Assembly: GCA_006384855.1 (NCBI GenBank)
Contig: VCJN01001564.1
Location: 1 to 64,000, forward strand
DNA from: Tetraselmis striata
Taxonomy: Eukaryota > Chlorophyta > Chlorodendrophyceae > Chlorodendrales > Chlorodendraceae
Length of the DNA: 64,000 nucleotides
Direction: 5' to 3'
How positions within the stretch are numbered: the first letter of the stretch is position 1; the number at the start of each line of letters is the position of its first letter. Shown in pieces: positions 1-11,600 of this stretch. The notes below the pieces were generated by a model. That model saw nothing but the letters and a program-made list of their open reading frames with translations. It was not told the DNA's origin and ran no database searches. The position numbers and the translations under genes are program-made.

Positions 1-113
1 CAGATGATCGGTTCGGCGTCGGCGGCAGCTGTCCCGTGACCGCTGCACCCCCCGCTCCCTCCGTGGCGCCCTTTGGCGGAATCGGTGCGGATGGCTCCAT
101 CCGCACGGGATGC

Positions 114-118
114 TTACA
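114..118 (-). promoter_or_regulatory. TGTAA poly(A) signal of THOC1
   Basis: TTACA on the plus strand, 173 nt past the THOC1 stop. Bases 1-290 otherwise hold only a C run at 146-163. Confidence 0.5.
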
Positions 119-290
119 TCACAATCAGCGGCAGGGCGTACACCCTCCCCCCCCCCCCCCCCTTTCGAACACACAGTCGCACGCGGATCCGCGTGCGCAG
201 TCGGCACAGACCCCGCCGGGCAATTGGCGGAGGGGGCAGGCTTCTGCCAGAGCCCCCCGGGCCCCCAATTCCCCGGGCATTCAGCCCGCC

Positions 291-3200
291 CTACTTGGCG
301 GCGGCGGCCGCCTTGGCCGCCGCCTTGGCCTTCTCCTTGGCCTTCTCCTTCTCCTCCCTCTCCTTCTGCGCGTAGTACTCGACCGCCTTGGCGCCCGCCG
401 GCACCAGGTCGGGGTACAGCTTGAGCGCCGCATACTCCAGGTCGCCCTCGCCAAAGTCCATCGTGTCGCTGAACACCTGCAGGTTCTGCCGGGCCAGCAG
501 GCGCAGCGCCTTCCAGAGGTACACCTGGGGCACAAAAGGGGTGGGGGGGGGGGGGGGGGAACATCGCGGAGGTTCCATCACCGCGGGCGGTGCCGACTCC
601 CGCATCGCAACCCTTGGGGTTGTAAGACTCAAATCAGTGGTGCAGCCCATGTCAACCTCCGCACGAGTTCCGTCTGCGTTTGACCTCTGGTAGGCCGCAG
701 GTCGGGACCTCACGCGCAGTGTTGCTGCTACCGCGCCGGCGCCCCTCGGTGCATGTGAGCGCTCGGCCGGAACAATAAGCCAATGGGCGCATCAAGAACC
801 CAATGGGCGAACGCCGACCTTTCCCCCGGGACAGCTCTCGACATCTTCGTATTCGCCATTGATGTCATATTCGCTGACTCGGCAGTCCATCAGGATGGAA
901 CTGCGGCAGTGAGAAACTGAAATAGCAACTGTGCCGATAGTTTCAGTTGTTTGGAAAGAAACCTGACCACAGATACATCGCAGCCATATTGCGAATTCAT
1001 CACGGAAAGCACTAAGCGCATTGTTTGAGTTTGTATTGCCCATTTACTAATGCAGGAAAAGTATACCTGCGCGCTTTGTTTGGATTCAGATAGCACTACA
1101 GGAATGCGGACCGGGGCGCGACGGTGCGATGGCGTTCATCAATCTCCCACCGATTGCGCCTATTCGCAGGATGAGCGCCTCCTGTCAGGTCTCAGGTGCA
1201 CAGTCCCCATCGGATCGGATCCCAATCCTTCTACGGTGCAGAGAAACGCGTATACGTACTGGATCAAAGGATCACGCGGCACGTTTGGTCAGGATTACAA
1301 AAACCTGCGCCGTGTCATCAGGTGTACCAGCTAGACATGAAGGATCACCTCATCCTTGGTGCCGCATCTAATAGGAAGTCGGCGATAATGCTAGAATAAT
1401 AAGGTAACAGAATAGCGGAATAGAATACAAGTAGGTAAAAACGCTGGAAGGGTGGCAAAACACGGCCAGGCACCGCCGTTCAGCATTGTTTGCCACCTAC
1501 GCGCTGCTATGTGTCATCACGTCGTTACGCAAGTGCGACATATCACGTTTGCTCCCGGTGTTGTTCGCCGTAAGGGCAGAGGCCACACGGCAGAGCGAGG
1601 CGCCGCTTCATGGTGTTGGGGGGGGAAGGGCAGCTCGGCCCCACCTTGTCCTGCTTCTGCTTGTACGCGTCCTCGATGTCCTCCTCCGGGTTCATCTGAT
1701 CCAGCACAATGTCCAGAAACTCCTGCGGGCAGCCACCGGCGGGGCGGGTCAGGTGGCACGGGGGGTGGCAGCTGCTGATAGGAGGGAGGGGGTTGGGGTA
1801 TTAGACTGGCACCGTGCTAGGCTCGTGGCGAATGCTCAACAATACATCAGTGGCTACCAGTTCAGTTGGTGCTGTGAGGGGGGAGCAGGGGGGGGGGGGG
1901 GGGGGGTGCCTGGCAGGTGGGCAGGTTGCCGCGGTCCTCCGCGTTGAGGCACGAGGTGTTGGACTCGGTGAGGTTCCACAGGTGGTCCAGCGCCTCACGG
2001 CCGAGCACCACCGCGTGGGTGGACGCGCGCGACCGCTTGCGCGGCGGAGGCCCGCCCGCTGCCGCCACAGGCGCAGCCGCAGCCACAGCCGGCCCCGTCA
2101 GCTCATCGACATCCCGGGACGAGGCAAACGAGGGGGGCTGCGCGAACTCACCCGTCGACACACTCCGCAGCGCTAACCGGTGCGCTGGCGGTAACCGTTA
2201 CCCTCCTGAGTGAATTATACCCGGGCATAGAGAGTTGTTCCAGAAAAGAAAAAAATAGGGCCTCGTAATGCGTTACGCGCAGCTCAAAGGTCAGTTTTGC
2301 CCGGGGTTTGCGCGCGTGAGGCGACACAAAAAATACTTTATCCGGTGAAGAGCTGGCTTAAAGAGATTCACCGGATCAATTAGGCTACTACGGGCCGTAA
2401 TTTTGGCCCCTGGGGAAGAGTTCATCCGCGTGTTTTCCTATCCTGGAACAACTACATACCGCCGGTGTGTGCACGAGTATCATTGGGTTCGCGCGTCATA
2501 TTCGCATACACGGCGCAAGATAGCAAAAGTAAAGTAAAGTTCTCCCGGCCGGGACATCGGCCGAAGCCGCCCCCGCACTTGACCTCCTGCGCCAACTGCA
2601 GGTAGGTCTGGCATAGCCCGTCGACCTTGCCTCATTCGAACCCCCAAGTAGGGCCAATACGTCAACCGGGTAAACCCGAGACACGCCGGGCCGATATTGC
2701 CGAAATGCCTCGACCAGGATGAATCGTCGAACCGGGGACGGCGTACTGTAGTACGTACTCGTCGAGGGTGTGTGCGCATCTGTCGTCTCGTCGGCGCATC
2801 TTTCCTTTGCCGGTCCGTATCGCGTTGCGAACTGTAGGCGGGGGATCGTTTAGCCCGTGCTGTCGTTGGGATGTGTAAGGACGGACGAAGATCCGGGTGC
2901 GGGTGCCGGCGCGGAGCTAACTAAGAACAGCGCGAGTGGGACCCGCCGCACCTGCCGGGGGTCGAGCGGAGGTCAAAGACAGACATAATTATGGACGGAA
3001 CTACTCGTGCCGACCGACGCATCGACAACGACCCTTCTGCTACTACTCGCCTCAAATGGGGCGCGCAGTCGACCTGTAGGACCTAGGCGGAATATCCGCT
3101 GTGGTTTCGCTATGGTGTCGTCCGCAATTGACCTCCGGCAGGCGCAGGTCGGGTCCCCATGACCGCGCCGGGACGCGTATAGCGCATGTTCATACAGGCT

Positions 3201-6200
3201 GCGCGCAAGCCCAATTTGAGGCTTGCATCGCGGCTTCTTGTCGGTGATCTGGCACCGTGACGACGGCCCCGATGCGCCCTCTGTAGCGGGAAGGTGAGAA
3301 TCGGTCGCGCGAGGGGGGGGGGGGGGGCAACTCACTGGGCGCCGCCACCTGCGCCGGCGGGCGCTCAAAGCTGGGCGCGCCGCCCGCCTTCCAGGCCACC
3401 CACGCCGTCTCGCGCGCCAGCAGCTTCCGCACCGCCTCCGCAAACTTGGCCCCGCTGTGCGGGGTGACCTTCAGCTGCGCGTACACCTGCACCACAAGGA
3501 AAGGGCGCGGGGGGGTAAGGCGATTCATACGACAAGACGAGCCCGCGACCGGCAGTTGGGGTCTGCGGGTGGCACAAATAAAATGAACGGTTGTGGCCCA
3601 TCGCGTCGGAGCTTCCGTGCTATCGATGTTTATGCTGCATTCCGAATAACAATTTGTTCCCAGATGCGGGCGGCGGCGCACGAATGATAACCCTTACTGC
3701 CATAAGCCTCAAATTGGGGATTGCGCGCAATGACCCATGAAAACATTCGCTTTACTCCCGCTACATTTTGTGTAGGTTTGGCCTCTGGCAGGCAGGACAG
3801 GGTAATCATTTGCGGTGTCCTCATTACCGCGTCCGCACTCACGCGTGACAAGTGTGTGACTGGGCGGGGAGGGGCGCGCGCTCACCCCCTGCTCCAGCTG
3901 CTCGATGTCGGCCTTCTGCTCGGCGCTGAGCTCGGCCTTCTCCTCCTTGCCCACCACCGGCTTGCGCGCAAAGTGGAACAGGATGAGGCACTGCACCAGA
4001 AAGTTGCGCCGGAAGGCAGGGGTCCTGCAGCTGCAGGTGGATCAGCCGGCTGCTGGTGAGGTACTTGACGCTGCCGCCCGCCCAGCGCCCGCTCTGCGCA
4101 CCCGCCGCCAGCGGCTGCGCCTCAAACGCGCCCAGCACCGTGCGCAGCCCCGCCGCAAACTCCGCCCAGTTGACCGACTCCAGCGCCGCCAGGGGTTTCT
4201 GCGCCGGCAATGTGGTGGTGGTGGTGATGGAGGGGGGGGGGGGGGAGGGGGCAGGAGGGCGCATCAGACGTCGCTCTCCCCGGCAGGTCATTATCCGCTT
4301 GGAAACGCAACCTATTCAACCCCCCCCCCCCCCCCCCCCCCTCTCAGGATGACCAGCGCTTGAATGGCCGATTGGAATAAATTACAGAGTACAATTTATG
4401 CGCACATAATCGGCATACAGGCCTACTTGTTATGCTTACAAGCCTGGGGGTCCGAACTTAGTACGAAATGCCCCTGTGCAAAACGAAAAGGCAAAACCTG
4501 GAAAATTGGTAGGGCGAATGATGTTGTAAACGGTGTAATTAAACTAAACATGCTAATATCTATAATACCTCAAGTCGGCATAGCAAATTCGTATCTCCCT
4601 AACATACACCAATACTATATCATGGACTTGGATTTGAAATGTACGCCTATCTGCCCGGTACGTACGCTGTGGACATCACGGGGGGCAAAATGATATACAT
4701 ATCATCCTTCAGTATATATCGTTAGATATATGTTTATGTATTTAAACAACGTACATAATAGAGTATAGCATATAATATAAAGTATATACTGTATATGTAT
4801 ATACATACGTATATACGGACACATGTGGTACGTCCAGGCATGCCATAAGCCACTCTGGGTTGCGCAAAGTGGTCACGCTCCCGCCTCAACCCCCCCCCCC
4901 CCCCCCCCGCCCCCCCCGGGGCCCGCTCTTCTGGCCCCACGTGAAGAGGAAAGCCCCCCCCAGCACGCCACAGCATCCTCGGCATGATGTGCTGGACCGC
5001 GCTACTGTGTGGGGGCGCATGAGCCCAATCGAATGGTGCGGGTATCCGTGCCATTGCGGGTGTGTCGACCGAAAGGGAGAGAGGGGGGTGGAGAGAGATA
5101 GGAGACTGTCTATGGGTATCCATGTATGTGATGCGCGTGTGTCTGCCTGCTTGCTTGCTTGCGCGCACAGACAGGGATCCCCCAGGGGGTGCGGGCACCT
5201 GGAAGTGCTTCTGCAGGCCCCAGAAGGTGCGGTAGAAGGCGACGTTGATGGGCGCGCCGTTGCTGTCGGTGGCGCCCTCCTGCACGTCCTCGATCACCAG
5301 CGCGTTGGAGGTGTTGGTGGCGCCCGCCTGGTTCACGCCGCTCTTGTCCCACACCGGCAGCAGCCACGACATGAGCATCGAGATGCGCCCGCACAGCAGC
5401 TCGTTGTTGCCCTGAGATGCGCCCGGCCAGGGGGGAGGTCACAGGCGGCCCGCCCTCAGAGGCGCCGGTGAACCAATTGCGCACCGATTGGGGTAGGTGC
5501 GCCCATGGAGGAGGCAGGCATGCAGAGGAGGGGGGGGGGGGGGGGGGGTCTGAAGCACTCCTCCTCAACCCCCCCCCCCCCCCCCCTCTCCCCCGAGGCG
5601 GAGGAGGTACGGAACACGCGCGGGCGTCCAGGCGAGCTGCGGGTGCCGACGCGGTAATGCACCTACGATGCACCTACGAATCCGCCCAACCTGCCGGCGT
5701 AAATGAGGACGAATCGATGTTGGAACCGGCGCTGGCGTCCCTACCGTGGGGTGCATGCAAGCCCTGTCTGAGGGGCGTGGGTTATGGGGTCTTGCAGGCG
5801 CGCCGGTGGCCCGTGAGGCAGGCATCGTGAGCACCGGCCCCCGGGGCGCAAGACACGGTGGTAATGGGATGGAGGGCGGATGGCCTCGGTTGAAAGGTGC
5901 CGCAGCGTGGGTGCCCTGCCAAACCAAGGGGGGGGGGGGGGGGGGGGGGGGGCTGGCTCGCCTTGGACAGGCGGCGCAGCAGCTGGTTGCAGCAGCGCAG
6001 CATGACGAGCTTGCCGCCCAGCTTGCCCTCAAACAGGTTGGGCTTGCGCAGCGTGGACACGCGCGACTCCATGTAGCTGAACACGTCCACGCACTCGTCC
6101 ACCGTGGACGCCTCCACCGCGTCCTCCAGCAGCGTAAAGATCATGCCTGCCGCGCCAGGGGTGTGGGAGATCGGCAAGGGGCGCATGTGGCGGGGGCAGG

Positions 6201-6700
6201 GGGGGGGGGGGGGGGGGGGGGCGCTGAGGCCGGTCCCTGTGTGCCCAGAGCCGGGGCAGCCCAGCAGGGCAGAAGAGGTGGGGGCGGGGGGGGGGGGGGG
6301 GAGCGCACCCGGCTCCACCACGCCGTTGTCACTGAGCCAGAGCACCAGGTCCAGCAGGCGCGGCACGGACGGCGCGGCGCCGGGCGGCGCCACATACTGC
6401 ATGAGCGCCGCGCCCGCCTCGCTGGCGCTGGCGGCGAGCGCGTCCAGCATGATGCGCGAGCAGTGGCGGCACGTCACGCGGTCCTCCTGCTCGATTGGCT
6501 TCACGCCGGACAGGCCGGCGGCGCCCGGCAGCGTGTAGGGGAAGCACGCGCGCAGGAAGGACTCCACCGCGGCGTCCGCGCCGCCATCCCCCGGCAGTGC
6601 CAGCGCCGCGGCCATCGCCTCCTGAGGGCAGCGGCGAGCAGGGGGCCGGCTGAGCGCGCTGGCCGCCGCTCGCCGCACAGGGAGTATTGGGGGAGTAGCG

Positions 6701-6736
<36 letters not shown>

Positions 6737-6814
6737 AAGGGGGGCGCCGGGGGGAGGGGAAGGGAGGCGCACCTCCACCTGAGCCACCTGGGCTGCAAAG
6801 CCATTGGCCGCCAT
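291..6814 (-). CDS. THOC1: THO complex subunit 1 (THOC1/HPR1), 9 exons, one apparent frameshift
   Basis: Nuclear subunit of the THO/TREX complex, which couples transcription to mRNP assembly and export. Exons in order on the minus strand: 6814-6773, 6621-6309, 6146-5962, 5411-5199, 4198-3886, 3486-3336, 2172-1910, 1722-1645, 524-291; about 596 aa if the frameshift is ignored (human about 657). Recognisable family blocks: LLRRLSK (about 174-180), CGRISMLMSWLLP with WGLQKHF (exon 4), KYLTSSRL and VQCLILF (exon 5), a WVAW motif (exon 6), LDHLWNL (exon 7) and WKALRLLAR near the C-terminus, followed by a Lys/Ala/Glu-rich tail. All phases agree except within exon 5, where one extra base in the run at 4019-4022 breaks the frame at about residue 311. 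Introns 3 and 7 use GC donors. Introns carry several TIR elements and long C runs. The exon 1 end (6773 or 6779) and the intron 6 acceptor are the least certain points. Confidence 0.9.
590..745 (-). mobile_element. TIR element copy 1 (MITE-like), THOC1 intron 8
   Basis: About 156 nt ending in imperfect inverted repeats: GGTGCCGACTCCCGCATCGC at the left, and GCGCCGGCGCGGTAGCAGCA read on the minus strand from the right. Interior shared with the other copies: CCAGAGGTCAAACGCAGACG and a TTTGAG.CTTA block. Confidence 0.65.
2519..2745 (-). repeat. Dispersed repeat S, copy 1 (possible SINE), THOC1 intron 6
   Basis: Shares AAAGTAAAGT, TCTCCC.GCCGGGACATCGG, TGACCTCCTGCGCCA.CTGCAG, TAGGTCTGGC.TAGCCCGT and TCGAACCCC with 62410-62650. 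On the minus strand it contains CCCCGGTTCGACGATT, like a pol III B box. Confidence 0.55.
3007..3174 (-). mobile_element. TIR element copy 2, THOC1 intron 6
   Basis: Termini GTGCCGACCGACGCATCGAC and, on the minus strand, GTCCCGGCGCGGTCATGGGG; interior GCCGGAGGTCAATTGCGGAC matches the family core. More diverged than copies 3, 4 and 6. Confidence 0.5.
3670..3841 (-). mobile_element. TIR element copy 3, THOC1 intron 5
   Basis: Termini GGCGCACGAATGATAACCCT and, on the minus strand, GTGCGGACGCGGTAATGAGG. Interior CCTGCCAGAGGCCAAAC and CCCCAATTTGAGGCTTATGG fit the family. Confidence 0.7.
4690..4830 (+). repeat. AT-rich TATA/ATAC tract, THOC1 intron 4
   Basis: Low-GC stretch with repeated TATATA and ATACATA. 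The intron (4199-5198) otherwise shows no gene. Confidence 0.7.
5643..5720 (+). mobile_element. TIR element copy 9 (fragment), THOC1 intron 3
   Basis: Only the left end (GGGTGCCGACGCGGTAATGC) and a short CCAACCTGCCGGCGTAAA core-like piece are seen. Weak. Confidence 0.3.
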
Positions 6815-8000
6815 CCCTGCTGACCTGCCTGCCTGCTGGCACGGCCTGCCTGCTGCGTCAGAGCGTTCCAGCCCCAGGCAGATTAGGTGGGGGGAAGAGG
6901 GGGGGGGGGGGGGCAGAGGCAGAGGCGCGGCGACCTCAGCGATTGCTGGCCGCCTTTCCCGCACGAGGGGGGGATAGCGGTGGCCTGGGGAGTGAGCGGG
7001 AGAAGGGGGCTCGCCTGCAGGGGGCGCGGCTGATGAATGCCTGGCCGGCGGCGAGCTGCCCGCTACAGCACCTCCGCGTGGGATGTAGCTGCGCCCGGGG
7101 CGTTAGGGATGGAAGAAGCGCTGAGCAGATACCGCGGGGGTGGTCCCAGATGAGTCAGGGTGCAAGCGGCTTGGCGACGCTGATGAACGGGCCGACGGAG
7201 GCTAGGCGATGTTCGGGAGGGAGGGGGGAGGCGCGGACTGGGCCGGAATGACGGGGTCTGGTACCCTAAAAATATACGCCTTCGCACTACCAGTGCGCCG
7301 GAATTAACCGCCGCCGGGAAACACTGGCGGAGTTACATTGTTTTCCCCCGCCCCCGGGACAGGATTATTTTACAATTATCATTATTAGATGTTGTTATTT
7401 GAGTAAGATTGTCCCGTACCGATCCCTAGGACTCGCGTCCCCTACGCTACATGAACACATCATTCATCCGGCGAGGTATAAATAAGGATATCTCTTACTA
7501 TTAGATATCTATATATTTCAAGTGGTATCTATAGATGTTGATATAAATTTCGGCGGGCGGATGAGTTACCGTGCTGGATTTGTTACTGGCCTTTTTTCAA
7601 CTCATCGTCACACCCGTACGCGTGTATATGTTACTCGTCGTTCGGTACCCGGGTACGGTAGCGACTACCTCCTGATTCCCGAGCCACGCGCGCGACGCGC
7701 GTGATCCGATAGCGATGATGATGATGAGACCATCGTCATCGCCGCCACCGCCTTCGTCACACACGCGTCACGCCCAGCAGCTGTCGCGTCCGCCAACAGC
7801 ACCGCTGACCGTCGGCACGCCGCCAGCAGCGTGCGAGGTCCGAGCCCGGCGCGCGTACTGGTAGCGGCTCGTCGCTCCCGCGCTGTGGGCGGCGCCGCTC
7901 AGCGCAGCCAGCCGAGCAACGCTCAGGCGGGAGCGCGTAGCCTCTCAGGGGCGGAGCACCCGCCGACTCGCCGACCGCCGGCTGGCAGCCTCGCCCCGCT
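6815..8000. promoter_or_regulatory. Shared 5' region of the divergent THOC1 and PPR genes
   Basis: About 1.2 kb between two divergent start regions. The outer parts are GC-rich; 7330-7560 is AT-rich with repeated ATATCT and GATAT blocks and may be the core spacer. No TATA box can be assigned with confidence. Confidence 0.4.
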
Positions 8001-8130
8001 ATGCCGCCACCTGCCCACGTCGCCGGTCTCCTCGGATCGCTGTGTCGCAGGGCTGCGAGCGCCGCGGCTACCACCGCGGGCGCGGTGACGGCGGGATGGG
8101 GGCGCGGCGGAGGCGGGGGCGTGGTGGGGG
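8001..8130 (+). CDS. Possible first exon of the PPR gene (transit peptide)
   Basis: Open frame from ATG 8001 beginning MPPPAHVAGLLGSLCRRAA, rich in Ala, Arg, Ser and Thr and poor in acidic residues, as in an organelle-targeting presequence. Possible GT donors lie in the G-rich stretch near 8120-8150. The joint to 8619 or to an acceptor near 8660 cannot be fixed from sequence alone. If wrong, translation starts at 8619. Confidence 0.35.
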
Positions 8131-8292
8131 GCGGGGGTAGGGGGGCGCCGCGGCCGCCTGCCCGCACGCCCACCCCTGGCCGCCCTGTGGAAGGCGCTGG
8201 ATTGCCGCCGCCGTCGAGGTGTGCTGCTTGCCCCATCCCGCCCCCCTACACTTCCCCCGGCATGGCCTACCCCAATTCTTTCTCCGGAATGC

Positions 8293-8463
8293 TGACGCGC
8301 CCATAAGAACACGTAACAGGAACAGCCTCAAACTGGGACTGTATGCAGCCTAGAGGAGCATGCCATGCCCTTTCCAAGTTCCGCTGTGTCCTCGTCTACA
8401 TCTGGCTCCTGGCAGATGGGACAGGTTCTGATTCACAGTGTTCTTACTGCCGGGTCGGCACCC
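8293..8463 (-). mobile_element. TIR element copy 4, 5' region of the PPR gene
   Basis: Left end GACGCGCCCATAAGAACACG; right end on the minus strand GGTGCCGACCCGGCAGTAAG AACAC. Interior CAGAACCTGTCCCATCTGCC and CCCAGTTTGAGGCTG. Lies between the possible exon at 8001 and the exon at 8619. Confidence 0.7.
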
Positions 8464-8618
8464 ATAGGGCCATAGTCAGCGCAGTGACAAAGATGCGGCT
8501 CAAGTGGGCGCTGCTCATCCTTATGTATCGACGGGGCACACTGCTACTGGGATGAGCACGCGGGGCCGATAGGGATAGGGGTAAGGGGGGGAGGGGGGGG
8601 GGGGGGGGGGGGAGGGAC

Positions 8619-11600
8619 ATGCTCACCGCGCCCCCGCTGGGCCTGCCCGTGGCACAGGTCCCCCCAGGCGGCGCTACGGGAGGCGCAGGAGACGCGGACA
8701 CAGAGGCGGAGGCGGTGGGCCGCGCGGCGCTGGCGCGGCTTCGCGACACCCTGGCGGCACGCAGCCCCGGCGCGGTCGCGGGCGGCCTCGCGGCGCTGGA
8801 CCTGCGCGCCGCCGCGGGCGCCAGCGTCCCCACGCGGCGCGACCTGGCGGGCGAGGTGCTCCGCGCGGCGGGCGTGGTGGGGGACGTGCCGCTGGCCAGG
8901 GCCGCCCTGGGTGGGTGCTGTCCGTCCGTACCCTGCCAGGTCCCCCCCCTGCAAGGATGGAAGCATCTCTCCCCGATGTCCCCTGCTTCCCTGACTCCGC
9001 CCGCTTGCCGTTGCCATGGCAGGCCAGTTTCGGGCGCTCGGCGGTGCCTGCCACACCAGCCACTACCTGCACGTGCTGGACGCCTTCGCCCGGTGAGAGC
9101 CCCCCCCCCACTTACCCCTTCCCCTCCTGCTGCGCCGCGCCATGCCCCCTCCATGCCTCCGTTCTCCGCGATCCTCATGCCCGCGGTCTGCGCCCCTCCC
9201 TGCCCCCAGGAGCGGGTCCCCGCCCAGCGAGGCGCTCGCATTCGCTGCCTCTGAGGTGCCAGACGGCGAGCGGAGCGGCGAGCTGCTGCTTGCGGCGATG
9301 CGGCACGCCGCCCGCAGCGGTGAGGCGGCACACAACCCCCATTCACCCCCGCTCCCCTCGTCCTGGCCTCCCCGCCCGGTCACCCACCTCGCCCTCCTGG
9401 GGGGGCGGACCCACGGGACCAGGTGGCTGCTGAGCATCGGCCCTGCGGGCTCACACGGCTGCCGCATGCCCCTCCCTGTCGGGATGTGGCGGCAGGCGAC
9501 CGCGCGACGGTGGGCGAGGCGCGGGAGCTGCTGCAGGCGGCGGGGGTGCCACCGAGCGAGGAGATGTACCGGGCGCTGCTGCAGCTGGAGGCGCGCGACG
9601 CCGGCGGCGGGGGCTCGCCGCAGGCCGTGCGCCAGCTGTGGGGCGAGCTGGCGGAGGCGGAGGCGGCGGGGGGCGCCCCGCTGCGCGGCCACCGCTCTCA
9701 TGCGGCCCGCATCGCCTCGCTGAGCATGTAAGCCTCCCCGCCCCCGACAGCCCTCAACGTGCTCTCGCTTCCAACTAGCTATTCCCGCTCCCCCTCCTCC
9801 ACTGGGCTCCTGAACCCCCCCCCCCCCCCCCCCTCCCTTCCCTTGCCCAACACCGCCCATTCACCCCACCTGGCCGCAGGTTCACGGTGCCGCAGCAGAG
9901 GCGCAAGCTTGAGGCTCAGGGCGACGCCGCCGCGCAAATGGAGGAGATCGCCGCCGCGTTCCGCGAGTACGTGGAGTGGGACAGCGCCGCCGGGCGGCCA
10001 CGGAGCCCAGGGGCGCGGGCGGGGAGGGGGAGGAGGGGGCTGGGGGGGCGCGGCAGGCGGGTGGAGGGGCGGCGTGGACGCGGGCGCGGCGGGGCGACGG
10101 GCGTATGTGGCGGCGGCCGGCTTGAGGCGGAAGCGGATGCTCTATGGTGAACACCCCCCTCCACCCCTTTTATTGGCTGCCCCCTCCCAGCTGTCCGCGA
10201 TCCTCCCCAAGCACCCCTTTCGTCACTCGGCAAGGGGACTCCAGTGGCAGCAAGGTAGAGGCACAGCGCTTGGCCGCTCGGCAGCAAAGTTGAGGCGGTT
10301 CAGGCGGCGGTTCGTTACGGCGCTTCCTGGGGCAGGGGTAGGGGGTTTCGGAGCACTTATAAAAAGGGGCACCAAAAGGGGGCTCTAACTAAAGGATCTT
10401 CATTAAAGGGGCACTAAGTGAAGGGGGTCTACAAGCCCTTGCTTCGCGGGTACTTCAGGCCGAGCCTTTCATGCCCAGCCACGCCCGCCCTCCCCATCCC
10501 GGCCTGCAGCACCCGGCCGACCCGGCGTGCTGCCCTTCGCGCGGAGGGCCCGCGCTGCCTGGGTGCCACCCGCGTCACCTCGTAGGGGGCGAGGTGGTGA
10601 CGGGGAGCAGGCGCCGCCCCGCCCGCTGCCCGCTGCCCAGGGCCCGCGGCGTCGATGAATTGGCACCGCTCCTGCCGGCGCATGGCGGCCCTCGCGTAGG
10701 CCGCTGACCCCCCCCCCCCCCCCCACCACCACCACCACCACCGGGCGCCCAGCCACCATGCAGGCGCTCCTGGCCGCGATGCGGCTGCGGGACGACGCCG
10801 CGTTTGAGGCGATCACGGAGCAATTTCTGAGCACCGGGTGAGAAGACCTCCCCCCCCCCCCCAACACACACACACCTCCCGCCTGTTTCACCCCTCTCCC
10901 TGCGGCGGACAAGTGCGGCCAGAGCTGCCTGGAGCCCTTTGCAGGCTCACCATGTTGCCCAGTTTCTCGCATGGATTCACTCTGGCCGACGCCATCGCGC
11001 AGGATCCAGCCAGACGTGATGGTTTTTGACCTGGTGAGCCCCCCTCCCCCCTACATTATTTCTATGCATATTTCATATTTATTCATTTATACATATTTCA
11101 CATTCTTTATATTTGTTATATATTATACTATACATTTATAAAAATATGTAGTTATTATATATATCACTATTTAATTGTGACATTTATATTTGTTTATTTA
11201 TAAGTCTCTATGTATCTATGTATACCCCAAGTATACGCGCCCAGTCCCGCGCCCGCCTCTTGCCCCTTCGGCTGCGAGGGCTGACAGCGGCGCGGCGGTG
11301 CAGTTGCTGCGGCATGGCGCCGCGCGCGGGAGGATGGGCCCCCGGGAGGTGAAGGCCGCCATGCTGGAGATGGGGGAGATGGGGCTGCAGCCGTCCGCGT
11401 CCACCTACGCCGCCCTCGTCAAGTGTGCACCTCCAAGCCCCCCCCCCCCCCCCCCCCCCCTGGGGCCCCAGGTTCCCCGGTGGTGTGTGGGCGCCGGCTG
11501 ACCCTCCGCGGCTCCACCCCGAAACCTCTCCGCAGGGCGCACTGCCGGGCGGGCGACGTGCAGGGCGCGCTGCACGAGATCGAGGCGGCGGCGCAGACGG

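Noticed and set aside
5746-6738. 330-residue plus-strand frame over THOC1
   Set aside because: Low-complexity Gly/Arg shadow of THOC1 exons 2 and 3.
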